Assembly (NCBI GenBank): GCA_964630305.1 | Contig: CAZVTR010000037.1 | Coordinates: 1-23,497, forward strand | Origin: JAKPPT01 sp964630305 | Lineage (GTDB): Bacteria > Spirochaetota > Spirochaetia > Treponematales > UBA12059 | Length of the DNA: 23,497 nucleotides | Reading direction: 5' to 3' | Part shown: piece after piece, positions 7,402 through 15,012 of the stretch | Layout of the letters: each line of letters starts with the position of its first letter | How positions within the stretch are numbered: position 1 is the first letter of the stretch | Position numbers and translations under genes: made by a program | Notes under the pieces: generated by a model | Told to the model about the DNA's origin: nothing | Databases searched by the model: none | What the model saw: the letters and a program-made list of their open reading frames with translations, nothing else

Positions 7402-8650
7402 AACAATTAAAGCAACAACACTCATTACGAATATTGGACAGCTCGCAACTCCGCAGGGGAAACAAGCACGCAAAGGTACAGAAATAGGTAAAATTAACAT
7501 TATTGAAAACGCCAGCATCGCCATCGATGTCGATACCATTGTTTGGGTAGGAAACAATAATGATTTACCGGAAATTGCAGGCAACCTCTATGAACACATC
7601 GATGTCCAAGGTAGAGCTGTTATCCCCGGCTTTGTAGATTCCCATACACACTTTGTTTTTGCCGGAAGCCGTGTCGATGAGTTTGTTTGGCGAGCAAGCG
7701 GTGTCCCATACATGGAGATTCACAAACGCGGCGGCGGTATTGCAAATAGTGTCAAGGCAACGCGCGAAGCTCCTGAACCAATTCTCTTTGAGCTTGGGCT
7801 TAAACGGCTTAATGCTATGCTCGAACAGGGTATAACCACTGTCGAAAGCAAATCAGGATATGGCCTCGACCTCGACACTGAGTTAAAACAACTTAATGTT
7901 ATGAAAACATTAAGCGAGCATCAGCCTATAACCATAGTTCCTACCTACATGGGTCCTCATTCAATTCCAAAAGAGTATGCTAGATCTGCTCAATACATTG
8001 AATTCATAATTCAAAAAGTACTACCTGAAATTAAAAAGCAGGGCATAGCAAAGTTTGCTGACATTTTTTGCGAAAAAGGCGTATTTGAACTTCAAGAGAC
8101 GCAGCGCTACCTTGAGGCTGCACAGTCCGCTGGTTTCCAGGTTAAACTGCACGCCGATGAAATTTACGAACTCGGCGGAACCGGACTTGGTGTGGATTAC
8201 CATGCAGTAAGCGTGGATCATCTCTTAAAAGCATCACAGGCTGATATTGCAAAATTAGCTAAGTCCGACACCATTGCAACATTGCTTCCGCTTACGGCTT
8301 TTGTGCTCAAAGAACCCTTTGCTCCAGGACGCGCAATGATTGATGCAGGGTGTGCAGTAGCCTTGGCCAGCGACTTTAACCCTGGTTCCTGTTACTCGCA
8401 ATCCATACCGCTCATTATTGCACTCGCAGTGCTCTATATGGGATTCAGCATCGAAGAAACGCTGACTGCACTTACCCTCAACGGTGCCGCTGCTTGCGGT
8501 GTTGCAGACTCATACGGCTCACTCGAACCGGGTAAAAAAGCGGATTTTCTCGTGCTCGATGCACCAGACTACCGCTACCTTGCATATAACACCGGCATGA
8601 ATATTGTGCACTCCGTTTATAAGCACGGGCAAATTGTGCATAAGCGGTAA
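7391..8650 (+). CDS. hutI: Imidazolonepropionase
   Basis: This 419-residue amidohydrolase hydrolyses 4-imidazolone-5-propionate to N-formimino-L-glutamate, the third step of histidine degradation, in the cytosol. Metal-site residues are visible: HTH in GFVDSHTHFVFAGSR (H85, H87), H254 in KLHADE, H277 in SVDH and D328 in ASDFNPGS. KSGYGLD (154-160) matches the substrate pocket of the family. I chose ATG 7391 because the protein then begins MANKTIKATT at the usual length; GGAAGGG at 7372-7378 precedes it by 12 nt. A start at 7370 would only add seven residues. The gene overlaps the end of the carboxykinase gene by 11 bp. No other hut gene is in the window, so the rest of the pathway must lie elsewhere or be absent. 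Confidence 0.93.
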   Translation: MANKTIKATTLITNIGQLATPQGKQARKGTEIGKINIIENASIAIDVDTIVWVGNNNDLPEIAGNLYEHIDVQGRAVIPGFVDSHTHFVFAGSRVDEFVWRASGVPYMEIHKRGGGIANSVKATREAPEPILFELGLKRLNAMLEQGITTVESKSGYGLDLDTELKQLNVMKTLSEHQPITIVPTYMGPHSIPKEYARSAQYIEFIIQKVLPEIKKQGIAKFADIFCEKGVFELQETQRYLEAAQSAGFQVKLHADEIYELGGTGLGVDYHAVSVDHLLKASQADIAKLAKSDTIATLLPLTAFVLKEPFAPGRAMIDAGCAVALASDFNPGSCYSQSIPLIIALAVLYMGFSIEETLTALTLNGAAACGVADSYGSLEPGKKADFLVLDAPDYRYLAYNTGMNIVHSVYKHGQIVHKR

Positions 8651-8661
8651 CAATAGCTTAT
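8640..8661. other. Short hairpin between convergent genes
   Basis: ATAAGC (8640-8645) and GCTTAT (8656-8661) form a 6-bp stem around a 10-nt loop, covering the hutI stop codon and the 12-bp gap to the rarD stop. It is AT-rich, and neither strand has a proper T-run after it, so it is at best a weak bidirectional terminator. Confidence 0.25.
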
Positions 8662-8662
8662 T

Positions 8663-9583
8663 CTAATCCTCAACCAGGCTTTCTTCAGGGATTTTTCGTG
8701 CACCGGATCGCGTTGCCATAAAAATTACGAGCCCCGCCAAAACCAGCCCAAAGGTAATGGCTTTATCTCTAGAAAATTGCTCATGATACACAAGTACTCC
8801 GAGTAAAAATTGTCCGGTCGGAGAAATGTACTGCAAAAATCCCATTATGCTTAATGGCAGTTTTTTTACGCCTTCTGCATATAAGAGCAGCGGTATCGAG
8901 GTTACAGCCCCTGCTAGTATGAGCAGCAAGATAGTACCAGCGTTTCCTCTATAAAATGCGCCAGCACTGCTGCTGTTGATTGTCACAATGTACCATAACG
9001 CTAAGGGTACCATGCTCAATGTTTCAACCATGAGCGCGATAATACTATCAACCTTAGCAATTTTTTTTAATGCGCCGTATACCGCAAATGACAGTGCTAA
9101 TGAAAGCGAAATCCAAGGGAACGAATTGAGTCTTACAATAAAAAGTGTAATACCGGCAAGCGCTAATAAGAGAGCAATTCCCAGCCACACGTCAAATCGT
9201 TCTCTAAAAATTAGTACTCCTATAAGCACCGAAAGCAAAGGGTTTAAATAATAACCGAGGCTCGATTCTAGTATTCTCTCATTGTTAACCGCCCAGATAT
9301 AAATTCCCCAATTAAGACTAACAAGTGCACCAGATACAACGAGATGTAATAAAATTTTTGGAGACTTAAAAACATGCCCTACACCCGCAAGCTGTTTACG
9401 GAATGCTAAAAGCAGAAATGTAAAAACACATGACCAAACAATCCGATGCGCAAGTATTTCATACGGGTTTACATTAATCAGCAATTTCCAGTAAAGCGGG
9501 AATAATCCCCACATGGTATATGCTGCAATTCCAGCAGCCATACCAGAAAGTTTAAACGAACCGGTGTTTTGAACTGTATTCAT
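8663..9583 (-). CDS. rarD: RarD-type EamA-family transporter
   Basis: This 306-residue membrane protein has about ten helices in two EamA repeats. RIVWS near the start of the second helix, IYIWAVNNERILESSLGYYL (about 95-114), and SIMGFLQYISPTGQFLLG in the second repeat are typical of RarD, a member of the drug/metabolite transporter superfamily named from chloramphenicol-sensitivity work in Pseudomonas. The true substrate is unknown. The ATG at 9583 has no clear Shine-Dalgarno (TAGCGGT precedes it). The next Met is residue 15, also without one, so I keep the longer form. It lies 27 bp past the terminator of the ribosomal array, so it needs its own promoter (none convincing seen) or read-through. 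It converges on hutI. Confidence 0.85.
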   Translation of the reverse strand: MNTVQNTGSFKLSGMAAGIAAYTMWGLFPLYWKLLINVNPYEILAHRIVWSCVFTFLLLAFRKQLAGVGHVFKSPKILLHLVVSGALVSLNWGIYIWAVNNERILESSLGYYLNPLLSVLIGVLIFRERFDVWLGIALLLALAGITLFIVRLNSFPWISLSLALSFAVYGALKKIAKVDSIIALMVETLSMVPLALWYIVTINSSSAGAFYRGNAGTILLLILAGAVTSIPLLLYAEGVKKLPLSIMGFLQYISPTGQFLLGVLVYHEQFSRDKAITFGLVLAGLVIFMATRSGARKIPEESLVED

Positions 9584-9610
9584 ACCGCTAGTATGTCATG
9601 TTTATTTAAT

Positions 9611-9647
9611 AAAAAAAAGAGGCCATTCAATGCTTTGAAGTGCCTCT
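9611..9647 (-). terminator. Intrinsic terminator of the ribosomal-protein array
   Basis: On the minus strand AGAGGC pairs with GCCTCT, and inside it TTCAA pairs with TTGAA around a 4-nt loop. A run of eight T follows directly. This is the only clear intrinsic terminator I find between rpsJ and rarD. It closes the array just downstream of the small zinc-ribbon gene. Confidence 0.88.
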
Positions 9648-9719
9648 CTTCCATTTGGCTAAAACATGCTCATTAGGCTCGCTGCACTAGCTGTGCAATC
9701 TACTTGTCGAGTGGCTGTT
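9648..9719 (-). other. Untranslated tail before the terminator
   Basis: About 70 bp separate the stop codon of the zinc-ribbon gene from the terminator stem. There is no open frame with a start and ribosome site here, and no RNA gene is recognised. It is probably just the 3' untranslated region of the long transcript. Confidence 0.5.
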
Positions 9720-9893
9720 TTACCCTTTTTTATTTTCAAAAGTTGCCTTGCATATCTTGCAAATCTTTACTTTTGCACCATCCAGTTCATAATCATAGAG
9801 CAATTTTACTCCGGTTCTTTTGCAAACTGGACAGGCTCCTCTTCCGTGGGAGGGGAGTTCCTTTAATCCTTTTCCTCTATGTGCTTTGGACAT
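9720..9893 (-). CDS. Small zinc-ribbon protein, unknown function
   Basis: This 57-residue frame has an excellent ribosome site (GGAGGGATTAT before ATG at 9893) and lies 14 bp after rplQ and upstream of the operon terminator. The basic N-terminus MSKAHRGKGLKEL is followed by CPVC (21-24) and CKIC (45-48), a CxxC-x20-CxxC treble that should bind one zinc ion; the tail is lysine-rich. Size, charge and position suggest a ribosome-associated or RNA-binding protein, perhaps a lineage-specific ribosomal subunit, but I do not recognise a named family. I am confident that it is a real gene because start, ribosome site, paired cysteines and operon position agree. Its function is inference only. Confidence 0.85.
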   Translation of the reverse strand: MSKAHRGKGLKELPSHGRGACPVCKRTGVKLLYDYELDGAKVKICKICKATFENKKG

Positions 9894-9907
9894 ATAATCC
9901 CTCCATC

Positions 9908-10339
9908 CTAATTAGCTTTTGCTTTAGCTTCGGCTTTTTTTGCCTTGCGCTCTTTTTTCTTGTTTTCTTTGCTGTCATCTTCAGCACGATCAACAAGTTC
10001 CAGAACAACAAGTTTCGCTGCATCATTTTTTCGCATGCCAAGCTTTAATATGCGGGTATAGCCCCCATTTCGCTCTTTCATGCGCACACCAATTTCGTTA
10101 AACAATTTTGCCAATACTGCTTCATCTTTAATTCTGCTAGCGATAACTCGTCGATTATGGACAGAGTCTTCTTTTGCCCGTGTAATCATTTTTTCTGCAA
10201 CACGTCGTACTTCAATAGCTTTTGCTTTTGTAGTAACAATGCGCTCATGCTTAAAGAGCATGGTAGTCATATTACTGAGCAGTGCCTTGCGGTGTGCAGA
10301 ATCTCTGTTGAGCTTGTTAAATCCGTTTCTATGCCTCAT
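9908..10339 (-). CDS. rplQ: Large-subunit ribosomal protein bL17
   Basis: The 143-residue protein begins MRHRNGFNKLNRDSAHRKAL, the bL17 signature, and contains GGYTRILKLGMRKNDAAKL near residue 92. It sits near the peptide-exit side of the large subunit. After about residue 120 there is a charged tail of Lys, Ala and Glu (KKERKAKKAEAKAKAN), longer than in Escherichia coli (127 residues). Its start codon lies within the last 11 bases of rpoA, and its ribosome site GAAGGA is inside rpoA, so translation is probably coupled. Confidence 0.98.
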   Translation of the reverse strand: MRHRNGFNKLNRDSAHRKALLSNMTTMLFKHERIVTTKAKAIEVRRVAEKMITRAKEDSVHNRRVIASRIKDEAVLAKLFNEIGVRMKERNGGYTRILKLGMRKNDAAKLVVLELVDRAEDDSKENKKKERKAKKAEAKAKAN

Positions 10340-11381
10340 GTGATTTATCCTTCTTACTATTCTTAAGATGCATACGGAGCTGGCTGTAATCGGTCATGCC
10401 AAATGACAGATTCCATTCCTGCAGTTTATCCTTTATTTCCTGTAATGATTTTCTGCCAAAGTTTCTGGTTCTGGCAATATCTTCTTCCGTTCTGCGCGTA
10501 AGGTCGCCAATCGTTCTAATATTAGCGTTCTTAAGGCAGTTAGAAGAGCGCACTGACAGTTCCAGATCCTCTACTGGAGTAGCAAGAATTTGCCTGATTG
10601 CTTCATCGATTTCGTCGCCCTCTTCTTCTACTTCTTCAGTATCTGAATCATCACTGATAAATACATTGAGATGCTCGCGGGTTATTTTAGCAGCTTCTGT
10701 TAAAGCATCTTCTGCTTTTATTGAACCATCTGTCCAGATTTCCAGCACCAGTTTATCGTAGTCAGAACGATGTCCGACACGGGTTGGTTCAATAGAGTAC
10801 TTCACCTTAGTGACTGGAGAGAAAATAGCATCAACAGGTATAGTTCCAATCACTTCAATGTATTTTTCGTTAGCTTCACTTGGCACATAACCTCTGCCTA
10901 GATCTACTTGAATTTCCATTGTCAGTGATACACCTTGCTCAAGTGTTGCAATATGCTGCGAAGGATTAAATATTTCAAGCGGCTTATCCTTTGCAAGATG
11001 CTCTCCAGTTAATTTCAGTGGTCCAGTAAAGGTATAATCAAAGACCATTTCTTCTTCGTCATCAGGAAGCTTAACACGAAGCTGTTTTAGATTATTGATA
11101 ATTTCTATTGTGTCTTCTGAGACACCAGGAATAGCTTCAAACTCGGAGGCAACTTGATGCTGAGAGCCATCTTCTTTGGTATAGCTTATGCGGACCGCCG
11201 TAATTGCATAACCCTGAATTGAAGAAAGTAAAACACGCCGCAGGGTGTTGCCAATGGTTGTACCATAGCCAGGCTCAAACGGAAACGCAACAAATTTGCC
11301 ATATACAGAGGTACTTTCAGCAAGCTCATAGGTAAGACCTTTTGGTCTTTTAAATCCTTTAAGCAGATTTTTACGTGCCAT
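10329..11381 (-). CDS. rpoA: RNA polymerase alpha subunit
   Basis: The 350-residue alpha subunit assembles the RNA polymerase core and contacts promoter DNA and activators. The N-terminal dimerisation domain shows GTTIGNTLRRVLLSS (40-54) and spans to about residue 235. An unusually acidic linker (DDSDTEEVEEEGDEIDE, 244-260) joins it to the C-terminal domain. LSVRSSNCLKNA (275-286) there carries the UP-element-contacting Arg, Asn and Cys positions of the family. About 22 extra residues follow the CTD fold. GGAGAGG precedes the ATG at 11381, nine bases after rpsD. Confidence 0.98.
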   Translation of the reverse strand: MARKNLLKGFKRPKGLTYELAESTSVYGKFVAFPFEPGYGTTIGNTLRRVLLSSIQGYAITAVRISYTKEDGSQHQVASEFEAIPGVSEDTIEIINNLKQLRVKLPDDEEEMVFDYTFTGPLKLTGEHLAKDKPLEIFNPSQHIATLEQGVSLTMEIQVDLGRGYVPSEANEKYIEVIGTIPVDAIFSPVTKVKYSIEPTRVGHRSDYDKLVLEIWTDGSIKAEDALTEAAKITREHLNVFISDDSDTEEVEEEGDEIDEAIRQILATPVEDLELSVRSSNCLKNANIRTIGDLTRRTEEDIARTRNFGRKSLQEIKDKLQEWNLSFGMTDYSQLRMHLKNSKKDKSHEA

Positions 11382-11390
11382 TGCCTCTCC

Positions 11391-12026
11391 TTATTTAGAG
11401 TAGAGCTCAACGACCAGCTGTTCACGGATATCAATCATATCAGTAATTTCCTGGCGCTGAGGAATATGCTCAAATTTTCCTTCAAATGCATCAACATTGA
11501 GACTAAGCCAGGGCATTACACCACTTTTTTCATATTCTGCTAATGCTCCGAGCAGTACCTTGTTTTGCCGATATTTTGGATGCACTGAAATAACATCACC
11601 AGGCCGCAGTGAATATGAAGGAATATTAACTCGTTTCCCATTAACAAGGATATGGCCATGCAGTATCAATTGCCGTGCCTGTGCTCGTGAAGTTGCAAAC
11701 CGTAATCGATATGCAACATTATCCAATCTTCTCTCAAGCAGTGCAAAAAGGTTTTCACCTGTTTTGCCAGGCATGCGCAGTGCCATATCAAACGTTTTTT
11801 GGAACTGGCGTTCCAAAAGGCCATAAGAACGGCGTAATCTTTGTTTTTCTCTGAGCTGTACTGCATAGTCAGACGGCTTCTTTGCTCTGTACTTTGGATC
11901 TTTTCCAGGAGCAGGCCGCTTTTTATTTATTGCGCATTTGTCTGTCTTGCAGCGTTCACCCTTTAAAAAGAGGCGTTTTCCTTCTGCTCTGCATAACCGA
12001 CATGTTGGTCCAATATAACGTGCCAT
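11391..12026 (-). CDS. rpsD: Small-subunit ribosomal protein uS4
   Basis: The 211-residue protein binds 16S rRNA early in 30S assembly. The N-terminal zinc knuckle is intact: C9, C12, C26 and C31 (CxxC-x13-C-x4-C), so this is the zinc-binding form, unlike cysteine-poor versions elsewhere. The S4 RNA-binding domain (about 97-160) includes RRLDNVAYRLRFATSRAQA. In many bacteria S4 represses the alpha operon by binding the rpsM leader; here rpsD lies within that operon between rpsK and rpoA, which is compatible, but I see no leader pseudoknot that I could defend. Confidence 0.98.
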   Translation of the reverse strand: MARYIGPTCRLCRAEGKRLFLKGERCKTDKCAINKKRPAPGKDPKYRAKKPSDYAVQLREKQRLRRSYGLLERQFQKTFDMALRMPGKTGENLFALLERRLDNVAYRLRFATSRAQARQLILHGHILVNGKRVNIPSYSLRPGDVISVHPKYRQNKVLLGALAEYEKSGVMPWLSLNVDAFEGKFEHIPQRQEITDMIDIREQLVVELYSK

Positions 12027-12042
12027 TGTTTCTCCCTATCTC

Positions 12043-12441
12043 TTACATTCTTCGGGCTTTTCTTGGTCTACAGCCATTGTGCGGAATTGGTGTCACATCA
12101 TTGATACTTCGAATTTTAATACCAAGTGCACCAATCTGACGAATAGCTGACTCACGGCCAATGCCGGGACCCTTTACAAAGACATTTACTTCTCGAAGCC
12201 CTGCATGTTGTGCCTTAATCAAAGCCTGTTCAGTTACGCTCTGAGCTGCAAAGGGGGTGGATTTCTTTGCGCCGCGAAACTCAAGCGCTCCTGAAGAAGA
12301 CCATGATATAGTATTACCCTTGAGATCTGTAACAGTAATGATGGTATTGTTAAAGGTTGCCTGAATATAGACATTGCCTTCATGAACGGACTTTTTCTCT
12401 TTCCGTTTCTTTCCTTTAGTTTCTTTTTGCTGTTGTGCCAT
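12043..12441 (-). CDS. rpsK: Small-subunit ribosomal protein uS11
   Basis: The 132-residue uS11 of the 30S platform. It has a lysine-rich start (KETKGKKRKEKKS), then the family core with YIQATFNNTIITVTDLKGN and GPGIGRESAIRQIGALGI. The conserved C-terminus reads IPHNGCRPRKARR. The N-terminal basic arm is a few residues longer than in Escherichia coli. It is separated from rpsM by 10 bp. Confidence 0.98.
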   Translation of the reverse strand: MAQQQKETKGKKRKEKKSVHEGNVYIQATFNNTIITVTDLKGNTISWSSSGALEFRGAKKSTPFAAQSVTEQALIKAQHAGLREVNVFVKGPGIGRESAIRQIGALGIKIRSINDVTPIPHNGCRPRKARRM

Positions 12442-12451
12442 CTATATCCCC

Positions 12452-12823
12452 TTATACTGCTTTCTTCTTATTGGCAATGGTCTTGCGCTTACCTTTTCTG
12501 GTTCGTGCATTTGTTCGTGTGCGCTGACCGCGAACCGGCAGACCTTTTCTGTGTCTGAGGCCTCGATAACAGCCAATATCCATTAACCGTTTAATATTGA
12601 GTGCAGTTTCACTGCGGAGGCGTCCTTCAACCTTAAAATCGTTCTCAATAACCTTACGCAGTTCATTGATTTCTTCATTGGTAAGATCATTGATTCTTCG
12701 CTCAGGATCGATTTTAACCATTTCGCAAATTTTCTTTGCGCTGGTTCTTCCAAGTCCGTAAATATAGGTGAGCGCGATATCAACATGTTTATTAGGGAGG
12801 TCAACTCCTGCTATACGTGCCAT
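12452..12823 (-). CDS. rpsM: Small-subunit ribosomal protein uS13
   Basis: The 123-residue uS13 of the 30S head, which contacts P-site tRNA and bridges to the 50S. It starts MARIAGVDLPNKHVDIALTY, has the helix-hairpin-helix YGLGRTSAKKIC (23-34), and ends with the conserved RHRKGLPVRGQRTRTNARTR region and a basic tail. Its ribosome site GGAGG follows directly on the TGA of rpmJ (TGAGGAGG), which ties initiation closely to rpmJ termination. Confidence 0.98.
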   Translation of the reverse strand: MARIAGVDLPNKHVDIALTYIYGLGRTSAKKICEMVKIDPERRINDLTNEEINELRKVIENDFKVEGRLRSETALNIKRLMDIGCYRGLRHRKGLPVRGQRTRTNARTRKGKRKTIANKKKAV

Positions 12824-12837
12824 GTACTATAGCCTCC

Positions 12838-12951
12838 TCAGCCTTGTTTCTGTTTATGTTTCGGATTTTCACAAATAATCCGTATAATTCCGTTGCGCTT
12901 GATAACTTTACATTTATCACACATGCGTTTTACGCTGGTACGCACTTTCAT
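12838..12951 (-). CDS. rpmJ: Large-subunit ribosomal protein bL36
   Basis: A 37-residue frame that reads MKVRTSVKRMCDKCKVI and so on. It has the zinc-binding pattern C11, C14, C27, H32 (CxxC-x12-C-x4-H) of the primary, zinc-containing bL36 form. GGAGGG (12956-12961) precedes the ATG. It lies between secY and rpsM, its usual site at the spc/alpha junction. An 11-bp inverted repeat occupies the 80-bp gap upstream. Confidence 0.97.
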   Translation of the reverse strand: MKVRTSVKRMCDKCKVIKRNGIIRIICENPKHKQKQG

Positions 12952-12968
12952 ATTACCCTCCATAAAAC

Positions 12969-13025
12969 CCTGAACGTTTTTTGTACCATATTTTACAGCA
13001 TTAGTCCATACCATAAACGTTCAGG
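12969..13025 (-). repeat. 11-bp inverted repeat between secY and rpmJ
   Basis: CCTGAACGTTT (12969-12979) and AAACGTTCAGG (13015-13025) are perfect inverted copies with a 35-nt spacer, occupying most of the 80-bp gap between the secY stop and the rpmJ start. On the minus-strand transcript the second arm is followed by GTTTTATGGAGGG, so no terminator T-run exists and the rpmJ ribosome site is left just outside the stem. It is the longest perfect hairpin that I noticed in the array and could be a processing or regulatory element. Confidence 0.6.
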
Positions 13026-13031
13026 CTGTTT

Positions 13032-14342
13032 TTATAAGTTTCTTCCCTTTATATGACCATGTTTGGTCAATCCGTCGTGGTGATGCATCTTAAGTATAGA
13101 CTCGATTTGAGCCATCGTATCGAGATCGACACCAACGAGAATCAAGAGTGATGTACCTCCCAGGAGATATGCCAGCTCAGACGGGAACTTAAACAGTCCC
13201 TGAATCAGCGTTGGAATCAATGCAATCATTGCAAGATAAATTGCACCAGGAAGCACGATTCTATTGAGAATCTTAGTGAGATACTCTTCCATTTTTTCTG
13301 AGCGGATTCCAGGAATTGAACCGCCATTTTCCCTAATTTGCTTGCTGATTTCTGTTGGGTTCAATGTTACCTGTGTATAAAAGTACGCAAAGAAAATAAT
13401 GAAGATAACATATAAAATCAGATGTGGTGCTCCGCGCGGATCAAGAAACTGCTCTACACTCTGAAGCCATTTTGCCTGCACCCCAACTGTTTTGATTATC
13501 TGCAGCGGCAGCGTTAACAAGCTTGATGCAAAAATTACAGGGATAACGCCGGATGGATTGATTTTAAACGGAATATAGGTGTTCTGGCCGCCATACATTT
13601 TTCTTCCCACAACACGTTTTGCATAGGTGACCGGAATCTTTCGCTGTCCCTGCTGCTCAAACACAACAAGAGTAACCACTACTACAAACATGAGGATAAC
13701 GACGATTGCAAATACCGGATTAACTTCTCCAGCTCTTATTTTCACAGCAAGTGCATACAATGCATTGGGAAGCCGGGCAACAATACCAGCGAAAATGATG
13801 AGCGACACACCGTTACCGACACCTCGTTTTGTGATCTGCTCACCTATCCAAACCAGGAACAGTGAACCAGCAGTTACAGTAGTCAGAGCAAACAAGGTAT
13901 AGAGTCCAGGGCTAATTGTTACGGCGCCTTCAATTGACCGTGCCCATGCAACGAGCGCCCAAGACTGGATAAGACAGACAACTATAGTACCCAACCTTGT
14001 ATAGAGTGATATTTTTTTCCTTCCGCCTTCCTCTTCCATCATCTTTTTAAGACTTGGGAATACGACGATTAAGAGCTGAATAATAATCTGCGTAGAAATA
14101 TATGGCATTACACCAAGCATAAAAAGCGAGAAGTTCTTAAAAGCACCGCCGGAGAAAAAATCAAGATAATCAGTTACACCGCCAGAACCCTGCGCAAAAT
14201 AAATTTTTAACGCAGTGAGGTTGATACCTGGTATCGGCAAAAAGGTTCCGAGACGGAACACAATAAGCCAAAAAATGGTAAAACCTATTCTCTGGCGAAG
14301 CTCTTTTATCCTAAGCATACTTACCAATGCATTTTCAGCCAT
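13032..14342 (-). CDS. secY: Protein translocase subunit SecY
   Basis: The 436-residue channel subunit of the SecYEG translocon, with ten membrane helices expected. Family landmarks are FRLGTFLPIPGIN (about 29-41, first helix and plug side), FKNFSLFMLGVMPYISTQII (68-87), VVFEQQGQRKIPVTYAKR (about 217-234, cytoplasmic loop) and IRENGGSIPGIRSEKMEEYL (about 334-353). It drives export of unfolded preproteins, including the signal-peptide repeat protein in this window. It lies in the spc position after rplO. adk, map and infA, which often follow secY in other bacteria, are absent here. Confidence 0.98.
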   Translation of the reverse strand: MAENALVSMLRIKELRQRIGFTIFWLIVFRLGTFLPIPGINLTALKIYFAQGSGGVTDYLDFFSGGAFKNFSLFMLGVMPYISTQIIIQLLIVVFPSLKKMMEEEGGRKKISLYTRLGTIVVCLIQSWALVAWARSIEGAVTISPGLYTLFALTTVTAGSLFLVWIGEQITKRGVGNGVSLIIFAGIVARLPNALYALAVKIRAGEVNPVFAIVVILMFVVVVTLVVFEQQGQRKIPVTYAKRVVGRKMYGGQNTYIPFKINPSGVIPVIFASSLLTLPLQIIKTVGVQAKWLQSVEQFLDPRGAPHLILYVIFIIFFAYFYTQVTLNPTEISKQIRENGGSIPGIRSEKMEEYLTKILNRIVLPGAIYLAMIALIPTLIQGLFKFPSELAYLLGGTSLLILVGVDLDTMAQIESILKMHHHDGLTKHGHIKGRNL

Positions 14343-14365
14343 ATAAGTTTCCTTCTTTTTGACTG

Positions 14366-14815
14366 TTACTCATGAGTAACTACTTTACCGCCAGCGCTTT
14401 CAATAGCTTTTTTTGCGGCTTCTGAGACTTTATCAACATCTACTGTTAGTGCTTTTGTTACTTTACCCTTAGCAAGCAGTTTGACTGGTTTATCATTATG
14501 CTTGATGAGTTTTTTCTGTTTCAGAGAATCACTATTCACAGTCTCACCAGCTGAGTATTTCTTTTCGAGTGATGAGAGATTAACTATCTGATACTCAACT
14601 GCGAACATTGTATTATCAAAGCCGCGGTGTGCTATGCGCCGGTAGAGAGGCATCTGTCCGCCTTCAAAACCAGGATAGGTCTTTCCTCCGGACCGTGATT
14701 GCTGTCCTTTGTTACCCTTACCGGCTGTTCCGCCAAGTCCTGAGCCCCGGCCTCTTCCAATAATCACCTTTTTCTTTTTTGCGCCTGCAGGCGGATGTAT
14801 ATCAAACTCTGCCAT
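14366..14815 (-). CDS. rplO: Large-subunit ribosomal protein uL15
   Basis: 149 residues from ATG 14815. The start MAEFDIHPPAGAKKKKV is chosen over an upstream Met (14848) because AAGGAG lies at the right distance and the longer form would overlap rpmD by 29 bp. The glycine-rich GRGRGSGLGGTAGKG and the SRSGGKTYPGFEGGQMPLYR segment are diagnostic for uL15, which threads into 23S rRNA. It ends with a KTLTVD-like domain (VTKALTVDVDKVSEAAKKAI). Confidence 0.97.
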   Translation of the reverse strand: MAEFDIHPPAGAKKKKVIIGRGRGSGLGGTAGKGNKGQQSRSGGKTYPGFEGGQMPLYRRIAHRGFDNTMFAVEYQIVNLSSLEKKYSAGETVNSDSLKQKKLIKHNDKPVKLLAKGKVTKALTVDVDKVSEAAKKAIESAGGKVVTHE

Positions 14816-14819
14816 GGTA

Positions 14820-15008
14820 TTACTCCTTATAGGGCGTAACTTCAACAAGATGAGCTACGGTCCGAATCATCCCCCTGATTGCCGGACTATCTTCCTGTAC
14901 AACCGTTGAATTGATTTTTCGTAAGCCAAGCGATCTAACGGTTGCCCGCTGATTTGGTTTTGTTGCTATTGTACTGCGTACAAGCTTAATCAATAATTTT
15001 TCTGCCAT
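14820..15008 (-). CDS. rpmD: Large-subunit ribosomal protein uL30
   Basis: A 62-residue uL30, of normal bacterial length. It carries KLVRSTIATKPNQRATVRSL near the N-terminus and ends RGMIRTVAHLVEV. It sits between rpsE (4-bp gap) and rplO (4-bp gap), the universal spc order. No zinc site or odd feature. Confidence 0.97.
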   Translation of the reverse strand: MAEKLLIKLVRSTIATKPNQRATVRSLGLRKINSTVVQEDSPAIRGMIRTVAHLVEVTPYKE

Positions 15009-15012
15009 GTGC

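Noticed and set aside
9005..9014. GGGTACCATG inside rarD as a third copy of the scaffold-end repeat
   Set aside because: Only 10 bases match and they lie within conserved coding sequence; chance is adequate.
12969..13025. secY-rpmJ inverted repeat as intrinsic terminator
   Set aside because: The loop is 35 nt and no T-run follows on the transcribed minus strand, so termination is unlikely.
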